DNA of 64,000 bases from Agapanthus africanus. Taxonomy: Eukaryota; Streptophyta; Magnoliopsida; Asparagales; Amaryllidaceae. Shown piece by piece: positions 43,115 through 56,800 of the stretch (the first letter of the stretch is position 1; the number at the start of each line of letters is the position of its first letter). Where the stretch lies: positions 563,648,315-563,712,314 of the forward strand of contig CM057346.1 of assembly GCA_030015575.1 (NCBI GenBank), written 5' to 3'. The notes beneath the pieces are model-generated. The model ran no database searches. It was not told the origin of the DNA and saw only the letters and a program-made list of their open reading frames with translations. The position numbers and the translations under genes are program-made.

Positions 43115-46100
43115 ATGGATGTATTGACCGAACCCGCATGTTATACTGTGCAGGGGAACGTTGGACCCGTTCTATCTTATAAATGTTATAAGACTGAACA
43201 GGAAACAGGAGAATATCTGGATTCTCACACCGCCCAAACGGAGAACATGCATGTTGATGCATCATCTTCGGGTGTGTTTGTCATTGAGAACTGTTTCTCA
43301 GTTCACCCTACGTCCTGGGTATTAGATACCGGGTCAGGATCCCACATATGTAAGATGTTACATGGGCTGTGAAAAGGTAGAGAACTGAGAAAAGGTGAAC
43401 ATTCCGTTCATGTAGGGAATGGGGTAAATGTTGCAGCCAAAGCAGTTGGCATATATCACCTGGTATTACCAAATGGTGATACACTAGTCCTGAATGAGTG
43501 CTATTATATACCGAACATGATGTGCAACATTATATCAGTTTCTTTATTAAGTAAAGAAGGTTATAATTTTGTAGTAAAGGATAATGTTATGAACATATTC
43601 CTAGATCAAAGGTTGATTGCATCAGGCTCGCTACATAATGGCATATTCATTCTCAATCAAAATACAGTCTTCAATATACAAAACACACACAAAAGGAAAA
43701 GCTCAGAAATGAACGAATCCTTCTTGTGGCACTGTAGACTTGGCCATATCAATGAGACACGACTAGCTAAGTTGCATAAGAACGGATATTTGAATTCATT
43801 CGAATTATCATCTTATGACACTTGCCATTCATGTCTCAAAGGAAAAATGACCAAAACTCCGTTTAAAGGACACGGAGAAGAGTTACTGAACTCTTGGGAC
43901 TGGTGCATAGTGATGTATGCGGTCCAATGTCTACACACGCCAGAAATGGTTCTTCCTACTTCATTACATTCACTGACGATCTCTCTAGATACGGGCATGT
44001 GTTCCTGTTGAAACACAAGTCTGAAGCTTTTGAGAAATTCACAGAATATAAGCACGAGGTAGAGAACCAAACGGGCAAAAGTATTAAGGTTCTTCGATCT
44101 GATCGAGGAGGTGAATACTTAAGCAGTGAATTCCTAGATTATCTAAAAGAGAATGGGATTCTCTCTCAGCTTACTCCTCCTTATACACCACAGCACAACG
44201 GTGTATCGGAACGAAGGAATCGCACCCTATTAGATATGGTGCGTTCAATGATGAGTAATGCTGAGTTACCTATTTCCTTTTGGGGGTATGCGCTTGAGAC
44301 AGCCATATACCTATTGAATCTGGTTCCATCTAAATCTGTACCTACCACACCATATGAGATATGGAGTGGGAAGAGACCATATTTTAAGCGAATTAAGATA
44401 TGGGGTTGTCCGGCCTATGTCAAAAAGCAAAATCCGGACAAACTCGAGGCACGATCAGTCCTTTGCAAGTTTGTGGGATATCCTAAGAATTCTCAAGGAT
44501 ATTTTTTCTACCAAGCTGAGGAACAAAGAGTGTTTGTTGCTCAACATGCCACCTTTTTGGAAAGGGAATTTCTTGCAAAAGAAATTAATGGCAAAGAGGT
44601 AGAGCTGGAAGAGATTCCAGCACCACAAACTGCAACTGACAATTTAGTAGAATCAGAGGATTCAGTGGTGCCCGACGTACCCCAGCCTCTCCGCCGATCT
44701 AGTAGGGTTTCTCGTCCACCTGAGAGATACTATGGTTTTCTCATTGATGGTGGTAGTGAGGATTGCATCATGGAGGATGATGACCCAACTAGCTTTGAGC
44801 AGGCCATCACGAGTGGAGACTCAGTGAAATGGCTGGATGCTATGCGGTCCGAGATGGATTCCATATACACCAACAAAGTATGGACTTTGGATGTTGCTCC
44901 TGAAGGGGTAAAACCCATTGGGAGCAAGTGGATCTTTAAGAAGAAACTTGGTGTAGATGGGAAAGTGGAGACTTTCAAAGCTAGACTTGTAGCAAAGGGT
45001 TTTCGTCAAAGACCAGGTGTGGACTATGACGAGACATTTTCTCCAGTGGCTATGCTTAAATCCATCCGGATCATGCTTGCCATCGCTGCATATCATGATT
45101 ACGAAATCTGGCAAATGGATGTTAAGACCGCCTTTCTAAACGGTGATTTAGAAGAGTGCGTGTACATGACTCAGCCAGAGGGCTTCGTAGACAGTGGGAG
45201 CAGCGGGAAGGTGTGCAAGCTACTTAAATCCATTTATGGATTAAAGCAAGCATCGCGGAGTTGGAACATCTACTTTGACGTCGTTATCAAAGAGTTTGAT
45301 TTCGTCAAAAATCCAGATGAACCTTGTATCTACAGGAAGGTGGCAGAGAGTAAGGTTGTCTTCCTCGTATTGTACGTGGACGATATACTCTTGATAGGAA
45401 ATGATATTCCTATGCTGCAATCGGTCAAGCTCTTCTTATCACAAAGATTCTCAATGAAAGATCTTGGTGATGCCTCCTGCATATTGGGAATTAGGATCTA
45501 TAGAGATAGATCCAAAAGGATTTTGGGATTGTCCCAATCCAGGTACATTGACACCATACTAAAGAGGTTTAGTATGGAAGAGTCCAAGCGTGGGAACTTG
45601 CCCACGATCTATGGAGTCACGCTCTCCAAAGAGATGTCTCCCAAGACTGATTTGGAGAGAGCTCGCATGCAAGGTATACCCTATGCTTCGGCAGTAGGCT
45701 CTATCATGTATGCGATGCTATGTACCAGACCCGATGTAGCATACTCACTAAGTATAGTGAGCAGGTATCAAGCTGATCCTGGAGAGAGTCACTGGACAGC
45801 TGTGAAGAGCATTCTCAAGTACTTGCGAAGGACTAGAGATATGTTCTTGGTGTATGGTAACGGAGAACTCCAAGTGGAGTCCTTTACCGATTCGAGCTTC
45901 CAGAGTGATAAGGACGACTCTAAGTCGCAGTCGGGCTTTGTCTTTACCCTTTACGGAGGGGCGGTTAGCTGGAAGAGTTCCAAGCAGGAAACCGTGGCAG
46001 ACTCGACGATGGAGGCTGAATACATCGCTGCCAACGATACTGCCAAAGAGGCTGTCTGGATCAAGAAGTTCATTACTGAACTTGGAGTGGTTCTCTCCAT

Positions 46101-46359
46101 TGAGCGTCCAATACCTTTGTATTGCGATAACAATGGAGCGGTGGCTTTGGCCAAGGAACCCAGGTCCCATCAGCGATCCAGGCATATTCTGAGGCGGTAT
46201 CACCTGATCCGGGAGATAGTTGATCGCCGGGAGATCGAGGTCAGGAGGGTTGACACGAAGAATAACACGGCGGATCCACTCACGAAGGCCATTCCCCAGA
46301 TACAGTTTGAGAGACTCTTCGGGATGCTCGGTATGCGATACTACAGCAACTGGCCCTAG
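43115..46359 (+). pseudogene. C pol: protease, integrase, RT, RNase H (one stop, one frameshift)
   Basis: A possible start is ATG 43115 (MDVLTEPACYT). Protease motif TSWVLDTGSGSHICKM at about 43309-43356, then TGA at 43370 where relatives have Arg. Integrase zinc region LWHCRLGHINETRLAKLHKN and CHSCLKGK at about 43725-43845. A one-base shift near 43890 is followed by the core LVHSDVCGPMST, DRGGEYLSSEFL and HNGVSERRNRTLL. RT: KWIFKKKLGVDGKV, MDVKTAFLNGDLEE and YVDDILLIGND, with intact catalytic YVDD near 45375. RNase H: ESFTDSSFQSD, DSTMEAEYIA and LYCDNNGAVALA, with the natural stop TAG at 46357-46359. The last 821 codons are open. RNA copying and integration functions look nearly intact; Gag must come from elsewhere. 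Confidence 0.9.
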
Positions 46360-46361
46360 TG

Positions 46362-46373
46362 CAAGTGGGAGAT
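46362..46373 (+). other. Polypurine tract of C
   Basis: CAAGTGGGAGAT immediately before the 3' LTR TGTTAG at 46374. Confidence 0.85.
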
Positions 46374-48578
46374 TGTTAGTTGTATGTATGCCCTAGAGGC
46401 CAGTATTGTACAGATGATGTATATTATATTGGATGCTTGGACATATATAGAGATGACTTTCTTGCTCGATATGATAGTATGCTATCTGGTTACTCTTTAT
46501 CTTAACATGTACACTTGTCTCTTTATACTGTCTTGTAGTTACATGTTGGTAAAGCCCTTAGGATGTGTACTTGACTACCTGGACTATGATGCAGATCATA
46601 CTAATGGGGACATGGTAGTCCATAAGTACATCCTTCAAGATCCCTAGCCGTGGGTGTATCGAGACGGAGCATCGATATACCAGAGTAGACTAGCGTATAC
46701 GCTTCTCGACCCATGAGATGGGCGATGGATGATCCCATATCCATTGGTGTTTGACATAAGAGATGGTGTACGGGTGCTCAGTGGAGACTGGGTACACTGG
46801 ACGGACTCGCCGAGAACTCCCAGATGGTATTATACCTTACCTCAGGTGGCAGTTCTCAGGTGACATTTGTACAGGTTAGTCTGTAGACCCGAGATCGTCA
46901 TAGAGCCTTGTGTGATTCCCACTGTGCTTTGATCTCCACCTTACCACGTCTATGAGGGCGTGCAAAACGGTGGTCTTTGGGTACAGTCCCGAGTCACATG
47001 GAGGCAATGAGCGATAGGAGGGGTTTCGTCTCTCCCGGTATTGGGGGTTGATGTTGCGCTGTGCTCGATTGGCCGTAACAAGGAAGTCCCTGGCCAGGGC
47101 TGATCAGAGATTTGCTGGTAAGTGTTACCAGTAGTTTCTCGACCCGTTATGAGCCTCGCATCGGCACGACTTATCGGTTATTGGGGTCTGACGTTTACCA
47201 CCCCTAGACTTGATATGCGACTTACAGACGAAGAGACCGGACTGTACGGTAAGTGTTACTGGTCAGATTCGCAGGAGTGTGAGCGGGCTAGCTCGTCGAT
47301 CTTCTGATCGCTCAATACCCGGGTGGCCGTTACGTTTAGCAGACCGCTTGGGCTTGTGGGTGCTTGATATGATCATCATCTGCTACCGGCGTATTGACGA
47401 GTTTTTAGAGTCCTACACAGAGGTTTTCTGGCTCAAGCGAAACGAAATAGGAGCGCATATGAGATATGTGCAGGACCGAGAATAATGCTTGTATGTGATA
47501 CCGCATTTCATTCTCGCGATAAATGTTTCGATTAGTTATATTTGATATGACCTAGTTATCGAATCATTGATTCGATAAATCGATACATTGAATACTAGTC
47601 GGTTATGTGCGACATGACCGGATCATTGAATCAAATGTTGATTTAATGATTTAATGTATAATTATATATTTGATATATTATTTTGCATTAACTAGTATTG
47701 GTTCACTTTATACGGATTTTCTCACTTGATGCACATTGTATATGTGATATGCTTTAGTGCACATTTTTTGTATCATGTTTGATGATACCTGATCATATGG
47801 TTAAGTGAATAGAATTAAACCATGGCAATTATGATAATTAGGGTTTTGCATATTTATTTATTCATTTATTTGTTTATTCATTTATTTGGATAAGTTTAAA
47901 GAGAATGGTGGCTTTCTTTTGTCATTTTGTTGAAGCTTCATGAAGCTTTGACTTCTTTAACCATTCTTGTCTTCTTGCTTAACCCTAACCCACTTAATTC
48001 ACCATGGTTTATTCTCTACACTTAACCCTAGTTTAAGTTATGATAAGGATTGATTTTCTATTTCTTTTTAAGATAACTTATCATAACTATCTTCATCTTC
48101 TTCTTCTTCAAGCTTGCTACTTTAATGGCAACTTGAGCAAAAGTGAGTAAAATCCAATTCCAAAGAGAACCCACCTCCTATTTCTTCACCCTCTACCTCT
48201 TGCCAAGTTGTTTTGGGTGTTTACTTCACAAGTTTCACAAGTTTGTGAAGTCGGAGCTTGAACTTGCGATGCCTCGAGGTAGATCGTCTTTGACACAAAG
48301 CCGACGACCTAGCTTGCCCGTTTCTCCGATGAAGCCAAAGTTCGAGTTTGGGAATCGAGATGGACAGCGAGAGGATGCCTTCGTGGAGCCAAGGAAGAGG
48401 ATTACCGGATCTACAAAGGTTGTAGCATCTAACCTATAGTTAATTTGTTAACTAGTTTTATATTTCGCCTAGACATCTAGCAACGATCCGTTAACTAGGG
48501 TTTCTCGGCACCATATTTTTTAAAATTGGCATGTTCGATGCCTTGTGAGACCTCTATAGGGTGCCTAGGAACCTTTCA
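46374..48578 (+). repeat. 3' LTR of C
   Basis: TGTTAG...ACCTTTCA, 2205 bp, followed by TATTC at 48579-48583. Close copy of 38020-40225. Confidence 0.92.
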
Positions 48579-48583
48579 TATTC

Positions 48584-49217
48584 AATCGTATGATAACCGA
48601 TAGATTTGTCCCGTGTGGATAAGTTAGGAATGTATAAAGCAAACATCTGCATTCACTTGTGTATTTCATTCATTTTGAGATATTTCGTCGGTACATTTTT
48701 GCTGGTTCTCTGTGTACAACGATAGATTAGATGTTCGTTTCAATGCTGTTTGACAACATTGAAATGATTATATGTTCTATTACAGTATACTCGGAGAATA
48801 GTGGGGAGGCGATGCCAAAATTTTCTCTAAACGGATGAAAACACAAGTGAATGGGTGTATACTTTATATATTCTTAATGGGATAAGTGCCTTACCCCTAC
48901 AGCCATTATCCTCGACATCCAATAAAGAATATTTAATATTATCATTATCTTTCTTGAAAGAAGAATCCAACTCTCGAGTTTTGAGATTAAAAGGAGAAAT
49001 TTCTCAATAGAAATTGGAGGAGATTAGAATGAAAAAGTTCTCAATAAGAGTTGGAGAAGAGCCCAATCCATTAACAATTGAAACCAAATTTAACCAAGTC
49101 GTTAATTAAACCTAACACTAACGCTTCTTATTATCCGTCTATCTCGTATTTATCACGAAATCTTAATTCCATGACTCTTATCTATAGGAACCTTGCTACG
49201 TTCCATTTTCTTCCAAT
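48584..49217 (+). mobile_element. CACTA element, right segment, non-coding part
   Basis: Continues the sequence broken by C (…gaatattc | aatcgtatgataac…). AT-rich, with no ORF of note. It probably holds the end of the leader intron before the transposase ATG. Confidence 0.6.
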
Positions 49218-50210
49218 ATGGCATTCCCGTACCTCAACGACAAGAGTTGGATGTACGTCGATGTTTCCTCAAGAGCCACTGATTTTTCCTTAATAGTGTT
49301 TACTTTTTCACCGATTTTGCTTACGCATGTCTTGGGATACTGAAAGAGCACGAAATTTATTGTCCTTGCTATAAGTGCATGAATACGCGATTGCATAAGA
49401 AGTCGGATGTTGAGTTACACATCATAAAAAATGATTTCCTTAGAGATTACACTAAGTGGGATATTCATGGAGAAAAGGATGATGGAGGGCCAGTGCAAGA
49501 GACAGAAAACGAATTCATTGAAGCGGAAACTGAAGAGTGGTAAGGGATGGTAGAAGAAGAGGAGGAATGACAGTTTGAAAAAGATGAAGCCGTCAAAGAC
49601 GATGATGCCGTGTTCGCGTCGGTCAATGACATGGATGGGTTTATAAATGACACTGGACTTTCTTATGATATGGAAAGCACTAGACCCGCGTTATTGAAGA
49701 AGTACAAGACTTCCGCGAGAATCTCTCTATATCCAAATTGCAAAGGGTTTTCGATACTATCCTTTTTTGTACGTCTCTATCAGATCAAGTGCAAGAGCAG
49801 ATAGGCGTACTCACAGTACTTGGCCCGTTGTGGTGACTATATACAACCTGCCACCATGGAGGGCTATGACGCAGTCTTATTTTACGTTAGCGCTTTTAAT
49901 AGATGGTCCCTTGTCTCCTGGGAAAAATATCGACGTGTACCTTCAACTCTTGATCAATTAGTTAATGTTGCTATGGGAACCTGGTGTGAGAACCCATGAC
50001 GCATGGTAAATAATATTTTCAGATGCGTGCTGCTTTGTTATGGACGATTAATAATTTTCCTGCCTACGGCATGCTGTCGGGATTGACATCTCAAGATAAG
50101 CTTGCTTTCCCTGGTTGTCATATTCATACAAGCAACATACGTTTGAAGTTTAGCAGGAAAGAGTCGTTTATGGGTCACAGAGGATTCTTACATATAACTC
50201 ACAGATTTAG
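49218..50210 (+). pseudogene. CACTA TNP2-type transposase, N-terminal part, broken
   Basis: ATG 49218 opens MAFPYLNDKSWMYVDVSSRA, the usual N-terminus of En/Spm transposases. After a one-base shift, FTDFAYACLGILKEHEIYCP and CYKCMN (zinc-binding Cys pattern) then LRDYTKWDIHGE follow. Two stops interrupt the acidic linker. The TNP2 core resumes with ISLYPNCKGFSILSFFVRLY, WPVVVTIYNLPPWRAMTQSY, SPGKNIDVYLQLLIN and MRAALLWTINNFPAYGMLSG, then MGHRGFLHITHRF. The frame is cut at 50210 by LTR X. It would catalyse cut-and-paste of the outer element; as seen, it is dead. Confidence 0.85.
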
Positions 50211-50835
50211 TGTAACACCCTAGATCATTTATACCAATTCCAGTGCACGTATTTTTTTATTTATGGTATTTTCCTGATTTATTGTGTTTTGGGTGCGAAT
50301 GGTGTCTTGGCATTTTAGTGCATCCGACCCGACCCGCATGCTTGAAACCCGTCTTGATTCATGTTTATGATTTATCCTGACCTGTTACATGGACTCGTGC
50401 ACTTTCATTTATTTGTACTGCATACTGGCATTTATCTGACATTTGCATTTTTACAATATAACATTTTAAGTCACGTAAAATATTTTAAAAATACATTGCA
50501 TGGCCTGCATGATACCCCTAACCCCGTGGTAGCATCCGCACATCTTGCTCTCGTCCCGTTCAGTGAAACGGACTTGTTTGGATGGCTACGCGCATATACG
50601 TGCATCCGTTTTTGGGGGTATGCATTTTCGTTACCCGAGCATTCATTTTAAATTTTGAACGTCGCATATATTTTTCATATTTTAAAACTGAATTTTTAGA
50701 CCCGACCCGGACGTATTTTGGACTAAGTTTGTATTTACCGGAAAATCAAATTTTATTAATATAATATTTGTTAAACTGTTACGTTTAAAATTTAATTAAC
50801 CAAAATATATTTTTGTAAACTAAAATCCTAACACT

Positions 50836-50960
50836 AAAAACAACTTTCTCTCTCCTCTCGATCTTTCTCCTCTCGCTCACATTCTCTCTCCCTGCCTATC
50901 TCTCTCTCTCCTCTCTCTGTCTCTCTCCTCTCTCTCTTTCTCTCGTTCTCTCTCTCTCCC
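50836..50960 (+). repeat. CT-rich microsatellite in LTR X
   Basis: Runs of CTCTCTC and CTCTCTCC just upstream of and around the TATA; another pyrimidine-rich stretch follows at 50993-51330. Confidence 0.85.
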
Positions 50961-50973
50961 TCTCTATTTATTT

Positions 50974-50981
50974 TATATAAA
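50974..50981 (+). promoter_or_regulatory. LTR TATA box of X
   Basis: TATATAAA followed by ACCCATACAC and a CT-rich leader. Confidence 0.6.
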
Positions 50982-52674
50982 CCCATACACGTTCTTTCTC
51001 TCTCCCTCTTCTCAAAATTTTCCTTCCTTTCTCGCCTCCCGCCGCTCGCGAACCCACACCCGCTGCCTCGCCGTCACCACCACCGACGACGACTTCGCTC
51101 ATCTTAACCTCTCCTCGTCCTCACCTTCCTCCCCTCTTCTCTTTTCTCCTACCCTCGACGAACCCGAACCCACTGCACCCATCGTCACCTGCTTCGCTGT
51201 GCCTCATCTCCTCGTCGTCGCAACCCTCGCTGTCGGCCTCACCCCTCGCCACCATCTTTTCCTCTCTCTCCTCTGCACCTTCTTCCTCGTTTTCCTCCTC
51301 TCCTCTCTCTCTTTTCCCTGAACAAACCCACTGCAACCATCACCCGATCCCCAGCACATCTCACCGCCGGAACTCCGACCACCTCTCCGTCGGCTTTCCC
51401 CATCACCACCACCTCCATCCTCTCTCCTGCACCAAGCTTTGACACAACCCTCAACCCATCACCCGAGAGTTTTCCCTGCACAGCCTCACCGAAAAACCGT
51501 CGCTTGCACCTCGCCGTCGACGATCCATCGTCGTCGTCACCCCATCTTCTCTGTCCCTGAACCCCGAACCAACTCCACGGCACCCACACCCCAGAACACC
51601 AGCCTCATCATCATCATCTTCTTCTTCTTCTTCTTTTCTCTTCTCTTTCTCTTTCTTGTTTCTTGTTGTTCCGGTCATCGCCGGCGACCACATCGCCGCC
51701 GTTCATCTCCTCGACACCATCTTATCTCCCTGACCCCAGTGCACAACTAGTAAGCCTCATCCCTTCTCTCTCTTTCTTCCTCTTCTTCTTTTCTTTTCTT
51801 TTCTTTCCCCGTTCTTGAAATCTTGATTTGCAGCTATCGCCGGAGCCGTGACGTCGCCGACGATCCAGACGACCCAGTGAACATGCCTTACCTGCGTGAT
51901 CACCCTCTTGCGTTGATTGGACCCGTCCCGTGTGCCGTGCGTGCGTCACGATATTTTGCCAACATCGGACGTACCGTACATATCCATTTCTTGATCCGTC
52001 TAGGCAAGTTTATCTTGCTACATGCTACATTACTTTATATACATCTATTTTAACAAATATAATACTAATATTTCAAATCATGCACCCATGTTTAGTTTTA
52101 CAGTTTTTCGAAGTCCGTCTGCATCCGTACGTGTTATTTTACATCTAGCACATGCAAATCTATCTTGTTACATATTATACTACAGTATACTGCATCTAAT
52201 TGAATATAACAGATCATATTGTTTAATTGTACATCATGCATTAACCAGTTTATCATTTTACTGTTATATCACATCCGTGTGCATCCATATTAGTAATTAC
52301 ATATCTAGTCGCACGTTAAATCATCTTGCTACATTCTAGGTATAGTATTATACATCCATATTAAAGTTTTACAGTTTTCGGATACCCGTTTGCATCCATA
52401 TCATGTAATATACATATAGCTGCATCTACCGATCACCTTAATACATAATACTGATGTTTTAACACCCCATGTTTAATAAAGTGCATCCTAACTAGTATTG
52501 GAACTATAAAAGTAACCCTAATTGATAATTGTGTATCCATATCATTGATTTCATATCTATTTGCATACTATGTCGCATTATTTCATTTTTATTGTTATAT
52601 TAGTACTCCATACTTGATTTTGTGCACCCATACTTGCTACAGTTTGATTATGAGCACCCGCTTGATACACTGTG

Positions 52675-52875
52675 CACTACTTGACATGACCTGATACATG
52701 ATTACTTGACATGACTTGATACTTGTACACTACCTGACATGACTTGACATACTGCTACTTGACATGACTTGATACATGTGCACTACTTGACATGACATGA
52801 TGCTTCACTACCTGACATGACTTGATACATGTTCACTACCTGACACGACCTGATATATCACTACTTGACATGTTA
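52675..52875 (+). repeat. Tandem ACTTGACATGACTTGATAC repeats in LTR X
   Basis: About seven degenerate units of roughly 28-32 bp (CACTACTTGACATGACTTGATACATGTG type). A related run of TACTTGACTTGAC words lies at the same relative place in the H LTRs (about 6420-6560 and 36120-36250). Confidence 0.8.
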
Positions 52876-53819
52876 CCCGATCCTGGTTTTGTGATGCCGA
52901 CAATCCTGACATGTTGTCCCGATGGACATATCCTGTTGTCTGTATAGACAAACATGTTCCTGCTTGATCCTGTATTGGCATTAGCTTCAGATTTATCAAT
53001 ACCTGACTTGAACACATAACTTGGGGGTATGGGGAAATCAATGATGGAACCTGAGTTGTAACTCGACAGTTTGCTTGCTTATACCGATCAGTTTTAGGGG
53101 CTAGGCCAGCCCTGGGATGCTGCTGCTGACATTATTCATCTGTACATATTTCCTGATTTAGTGCCTAGAGGCATGTCTCGGTTTCAGCCCGAGAATCTGG
53201 ACCGTGGTCCCGGGCACGTACGGGATACTATTGAGTTATATCGATAATTCATCAAATTGATTTCACAGACTTGAGAGTAGTTAACCCAGTAGCACAGTTT
53301 AGTTTCACCGCTGCACTTCACATATACTGTTATACTTTACTGTTCTATATCCCTGCTCACTTATTGCATTCATGTACCTTTTTATAATTCATTCCTGCAT
53401 TCCTGTTACTCCCTGTTTATATTATTGTTGATATTATGACGCACTGACGTCTGGATTTTGCATGGCCCAGATCCTCTACCTTTGCCGCAGGCCGAACAGG
53501 AGTATTTCAGTCAGCAGGCCGAGCAGAGAGGACCTGTTAGTATTTTAGTTTTCTTTCAGCATTTTCATTTCTGATGTGAGCCCGTATTTTGGGACGTACA
53601 TTCTAGATTTTATTTGTACTTGGATCTTTTGCTTCCGCATTATTTTATTTCATGACTCTTTATTCTGGTTCATGGACATGTATTAGATAGTTGTTTATTA
53701 TTTCTACAGTTCTTGATATCTCTACAGCTGTAATGTGACTGTGGAGGGATTTTTCCTATCCACAGGTAGCATGGTTGGCTCTGTCACGTACTGATCTTAG
53801 CGCACTCTGGGAAGCGGGG

Positions 53820-56800
53820 TGTAACCCTTCGAAAATCGTTTAGGCAGTTTTTCGGTAATCGGCTAATTTTTCGGCTTTTTCCGTAAAAAGTCAAAATAGG
53901 TAACTTTCATTGTAGACCTAATTATACAAAATTTAGATAAGATATTACTATTAATTGGTCACTAAAATTCCACTTATAATTTTCTAGTTAAATAAAAAAA
54001 TTCGTAATTAATTATTTTTTTATTATTTTAAGCTTTTAAAAATACATTAAACTAGTGATAAATACAAATTTAATTAGGTAAATTTCATAATTAGGAATCT
54101 TTATAAACTAAAATAGAGTGTTAATAAATTGTATCATAACTTTATAAGATTTTAGTTTTAGGGTTTGAAATTTATGAAAAAATGATGTAAAAAGGGTTTT
54201 TTTTGGAAAAAGTTGATGTGAAAGGCATTAAATGGAAACTTAAGGGTTTTTTTGACCTAGAATCATCTACACAACCCCCACACCCTCCTCCTCTTCACCT
54301 CTGGCCGAGATCTAGCAGCAGCTCCCCCTCTTTTCACCTCAATTCTTGCTTCAAAAACCATGAAAAAATCAAGAAAAATCCACAAAAATTCACCATTTTC
54401 TTCATAAATTCAAACCACAACCCTAATCCACTCTCTCCTCAAACCATTTTAGTCCAAAACTTGAAGAAAGGAGGCATCTTTGGTGGCTTGAGCAAACTAG
54501 GGTTCAACTTGTAAGGTGAAAATTCTAAACTAGTTGTTAAATTGTAGTTTTAATGTGCTAAAATTGAATTTTGAAGTGTTAATTTAGTAGTAATTGTTTG
54601 TTTAGGAAATTCAAGAATGGGATTTGATTTTGAATTAGGGTTTGTAGTATGGTTGATGGAGTTAAGTTAGGCTTTGGTTATCTAATTAGTTAGAGTGGTG
54701 AATTGTGCGATGTTACGCTCGCTAAATCGATAAATTGCGATATTTGCATCGAATCGGTATGCTTTGTGCTTACTAGATTTTTATTAAAATTAGGATGTGA
54801 TCTAATTGCGTTATATTAGCGATATAATTAGCTTCATAAACGACTATTAGAGTGCGCGAACGTGGGGTTTTGTCTAGTCGGGTTTTAGTTTTGTCGATTT
54901 CCCCGAAATGACGATTCTAGTTAAAGATTTAGCGATTTTCGTGTGTTTTCCCGCGCACCGAGTGCACGTTATGTTTAATTCGAGAGCGTCGATATTTGTA
55001 TATTGTCACTTGCATCGTTTTAGGATATGTAATCTTATGCTTGGTGTTGTGCAAATATAGGATCGGTCGGGGAAATATCGGACACGGCGCGTAAAGGCAA
55101 GGCAGTGGTCGGATCGGATTAGCGAGGCATTCATGTGAGTAGATGTATTCATCTATGGGGGAATCGTCTGGATGGCGCGATGCGCCCCCTAGTTAGGATT
55201 ACCCTATTTCTTGCAAGATTTACATTGTTAGTTAGCTTACCCCTTCATTTACACAGCATACCTTATAGTTAATAGTATGCTAGATTTCATGGATATTCAT
55301 ATGCACATATGCGATAACACTTCGTAGGACACGAACACCATCACCATTGGCATCTGTTGCACGCGCACTATTCATGTGACACACACGCCTTTGGTAATTG
55401 CCATGCCACATGCACTATAGAACCTGTTTAACTTAATATCGCCACTTGCATTCATACATGATATATGAAATTGCATAGCATGCATATACCTCGCATTTTC
55501 ATCATATTTACATAGATTTCTAGCGAAAATTCACATCGTATACATTGATATCATATATAACATGTGAACATTATGATTTTCTTGAGGATTTCAGTATTGC
55601 TGCGATTTCTGGATTTTTGGGGAAAACCTCAAGAATTTAACAAAAGCTTATATTTATCATTTTTAAAACAAAGTTGCGGTTTTCTCGTGATGTATGTGTC
55701 GTCCACCATGAGTTTTCATGTTTTCTGTTGGATTTCGAGACCCGATTCAAGGAGTGGATGAACCGTCTCGGGTACATGGTGGGCCCGGTATGGTATCCCG
55801 GGGCAAGAAGATCGAGTTGTAGACGATGAGCCTGGCAGGGGAATACTACCTACCGGTGATGTCTGGCGCGGCGAATATCCGGAGGATACCGACCGTTGTC
55901 GTGAGATTTGATGATATGGGCCGATCCGGACTGACGGAGCCCGATATTTGAGACATTGATACAGAGAGATATTGAGACAGATATGATTTCATATTTGGTG
56001 TCGATGCTTGACACGGGTTTTCAGATGATTTCTTGATGGTACTTAGCTATTATACAGATATTCATTTTCTAAAAGTTAAGAATGCAGTACCCTTAGCATT
56101 TAAAACACTTAAAGATTTAGTAATGACATTGCATACATGTGCATGCATACTAAAGATATTATATCACATATGGACATACATGTTGTGACGCATTGCGTGC
56201 TTTCTTACGATTGCCTTACTAGATATTATATTCTACTCACGAGCTGGCAACTCACCCCCGTTGTGCCACAGTGTCTTGCAGGTCGGACCCGTCATCCTTG
56301 TAGCGGCGGGCTATCCTATCATTAGCTCCTTTTGCTCAGACTCGCGACATCGCCCGTAGGTGGGTTGCGAGCACACTTTATTTCTTTTTGCTCCATCATT
56401 GTATCTAGTATTCTCCATCTACCACTTTCTGTTTGTATATGCGACCTAGTGATGAGACTGAGAGATTTGTATATATGTGGTTTCTTTTGGGTCGAGCTCA
56501 CTTGAGCCGACGTTGTGTTTTCTGATATTTGGCATTTCTTTTATGCTCTTTTTCTTGATATTACTTATATATTGCATGTGGTTGTGATCCGCCTTGAGTG
56601 AAGAGCTAGCTCCCGCTTGGGGATGCCATTTTATGATTACAGGTTATATATATCTTGTTGTATCAATTTTGGAGGATAGAAAATACAGGGGAGACTCTGC
56701 CGAAATTTTCAGAAATTTTTGATGTTTTTTTAAAAAGGGATTCTATGCAACTTAATCGATTTAAAAACCGTTTTCATTAAAGGTTTTCCTTCACTCTCTT

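Larger units (their letters stand above)
38020..48578 (+). mobile_element. Angela-like Ty1/copia retrotransposon C, 10.6 kb
   Basis: Two LTRs of 2206 and 2205 bp (TGTTAG...TTTCA), TATTC duplications, initiator-Met PBS, PPT (caagtgggagat) and a copia-order pol (protease, integrase, RT, RNase H). The LTR start with ATGCCCTAGAGGC resembles the start of cereal Angela/BARE LTRs, and the RT wording (ILLIGND, SAVGSIMYAMLCTRPDVAYS) is Angela/Tork-like. By eye about 28 differences between LTRs, near 1.3 per cent, so it is a young insertion. No gag is recognisable between PBS and protease. Confidence 0.9.
50211..53819 (+). mobile_element. Chromovirus-type LTR X, cut near its 3' end by G
   Basis: TGTAACACCCTAG starts directly in the TNP2 coding sequence (left flank TTTAG). 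The layout is that of the H LTR: TATA box, CT-rich leader, ACTTGACATGAC tandem repeats, and an end 'cactctgggaagcgggg' that matches the last bases of the H LTR ('acactgggaagcagggc|gtgaca'). G is inserted at this point. The rest of X and whatever follows lie outside the window, so I cannot say whether X is a solo LTR. No gag-pol of X is visible. Confidence 0.7.

Noticed and set aside
51121..51949. Minus-strand Glu/Arg/Gly-rich ORFs in LTR X
   Set aside because: Low-complexity pyrimidine-rich leader read on the other strand.
54203..54514. 103-codon open frame in both G LTRs
   Set aside because: No ATG at its start; composition (Pro/Ser/Lys/Asn runs) is that of an LTR leader; conserved only because LTRs are recent duplicates.
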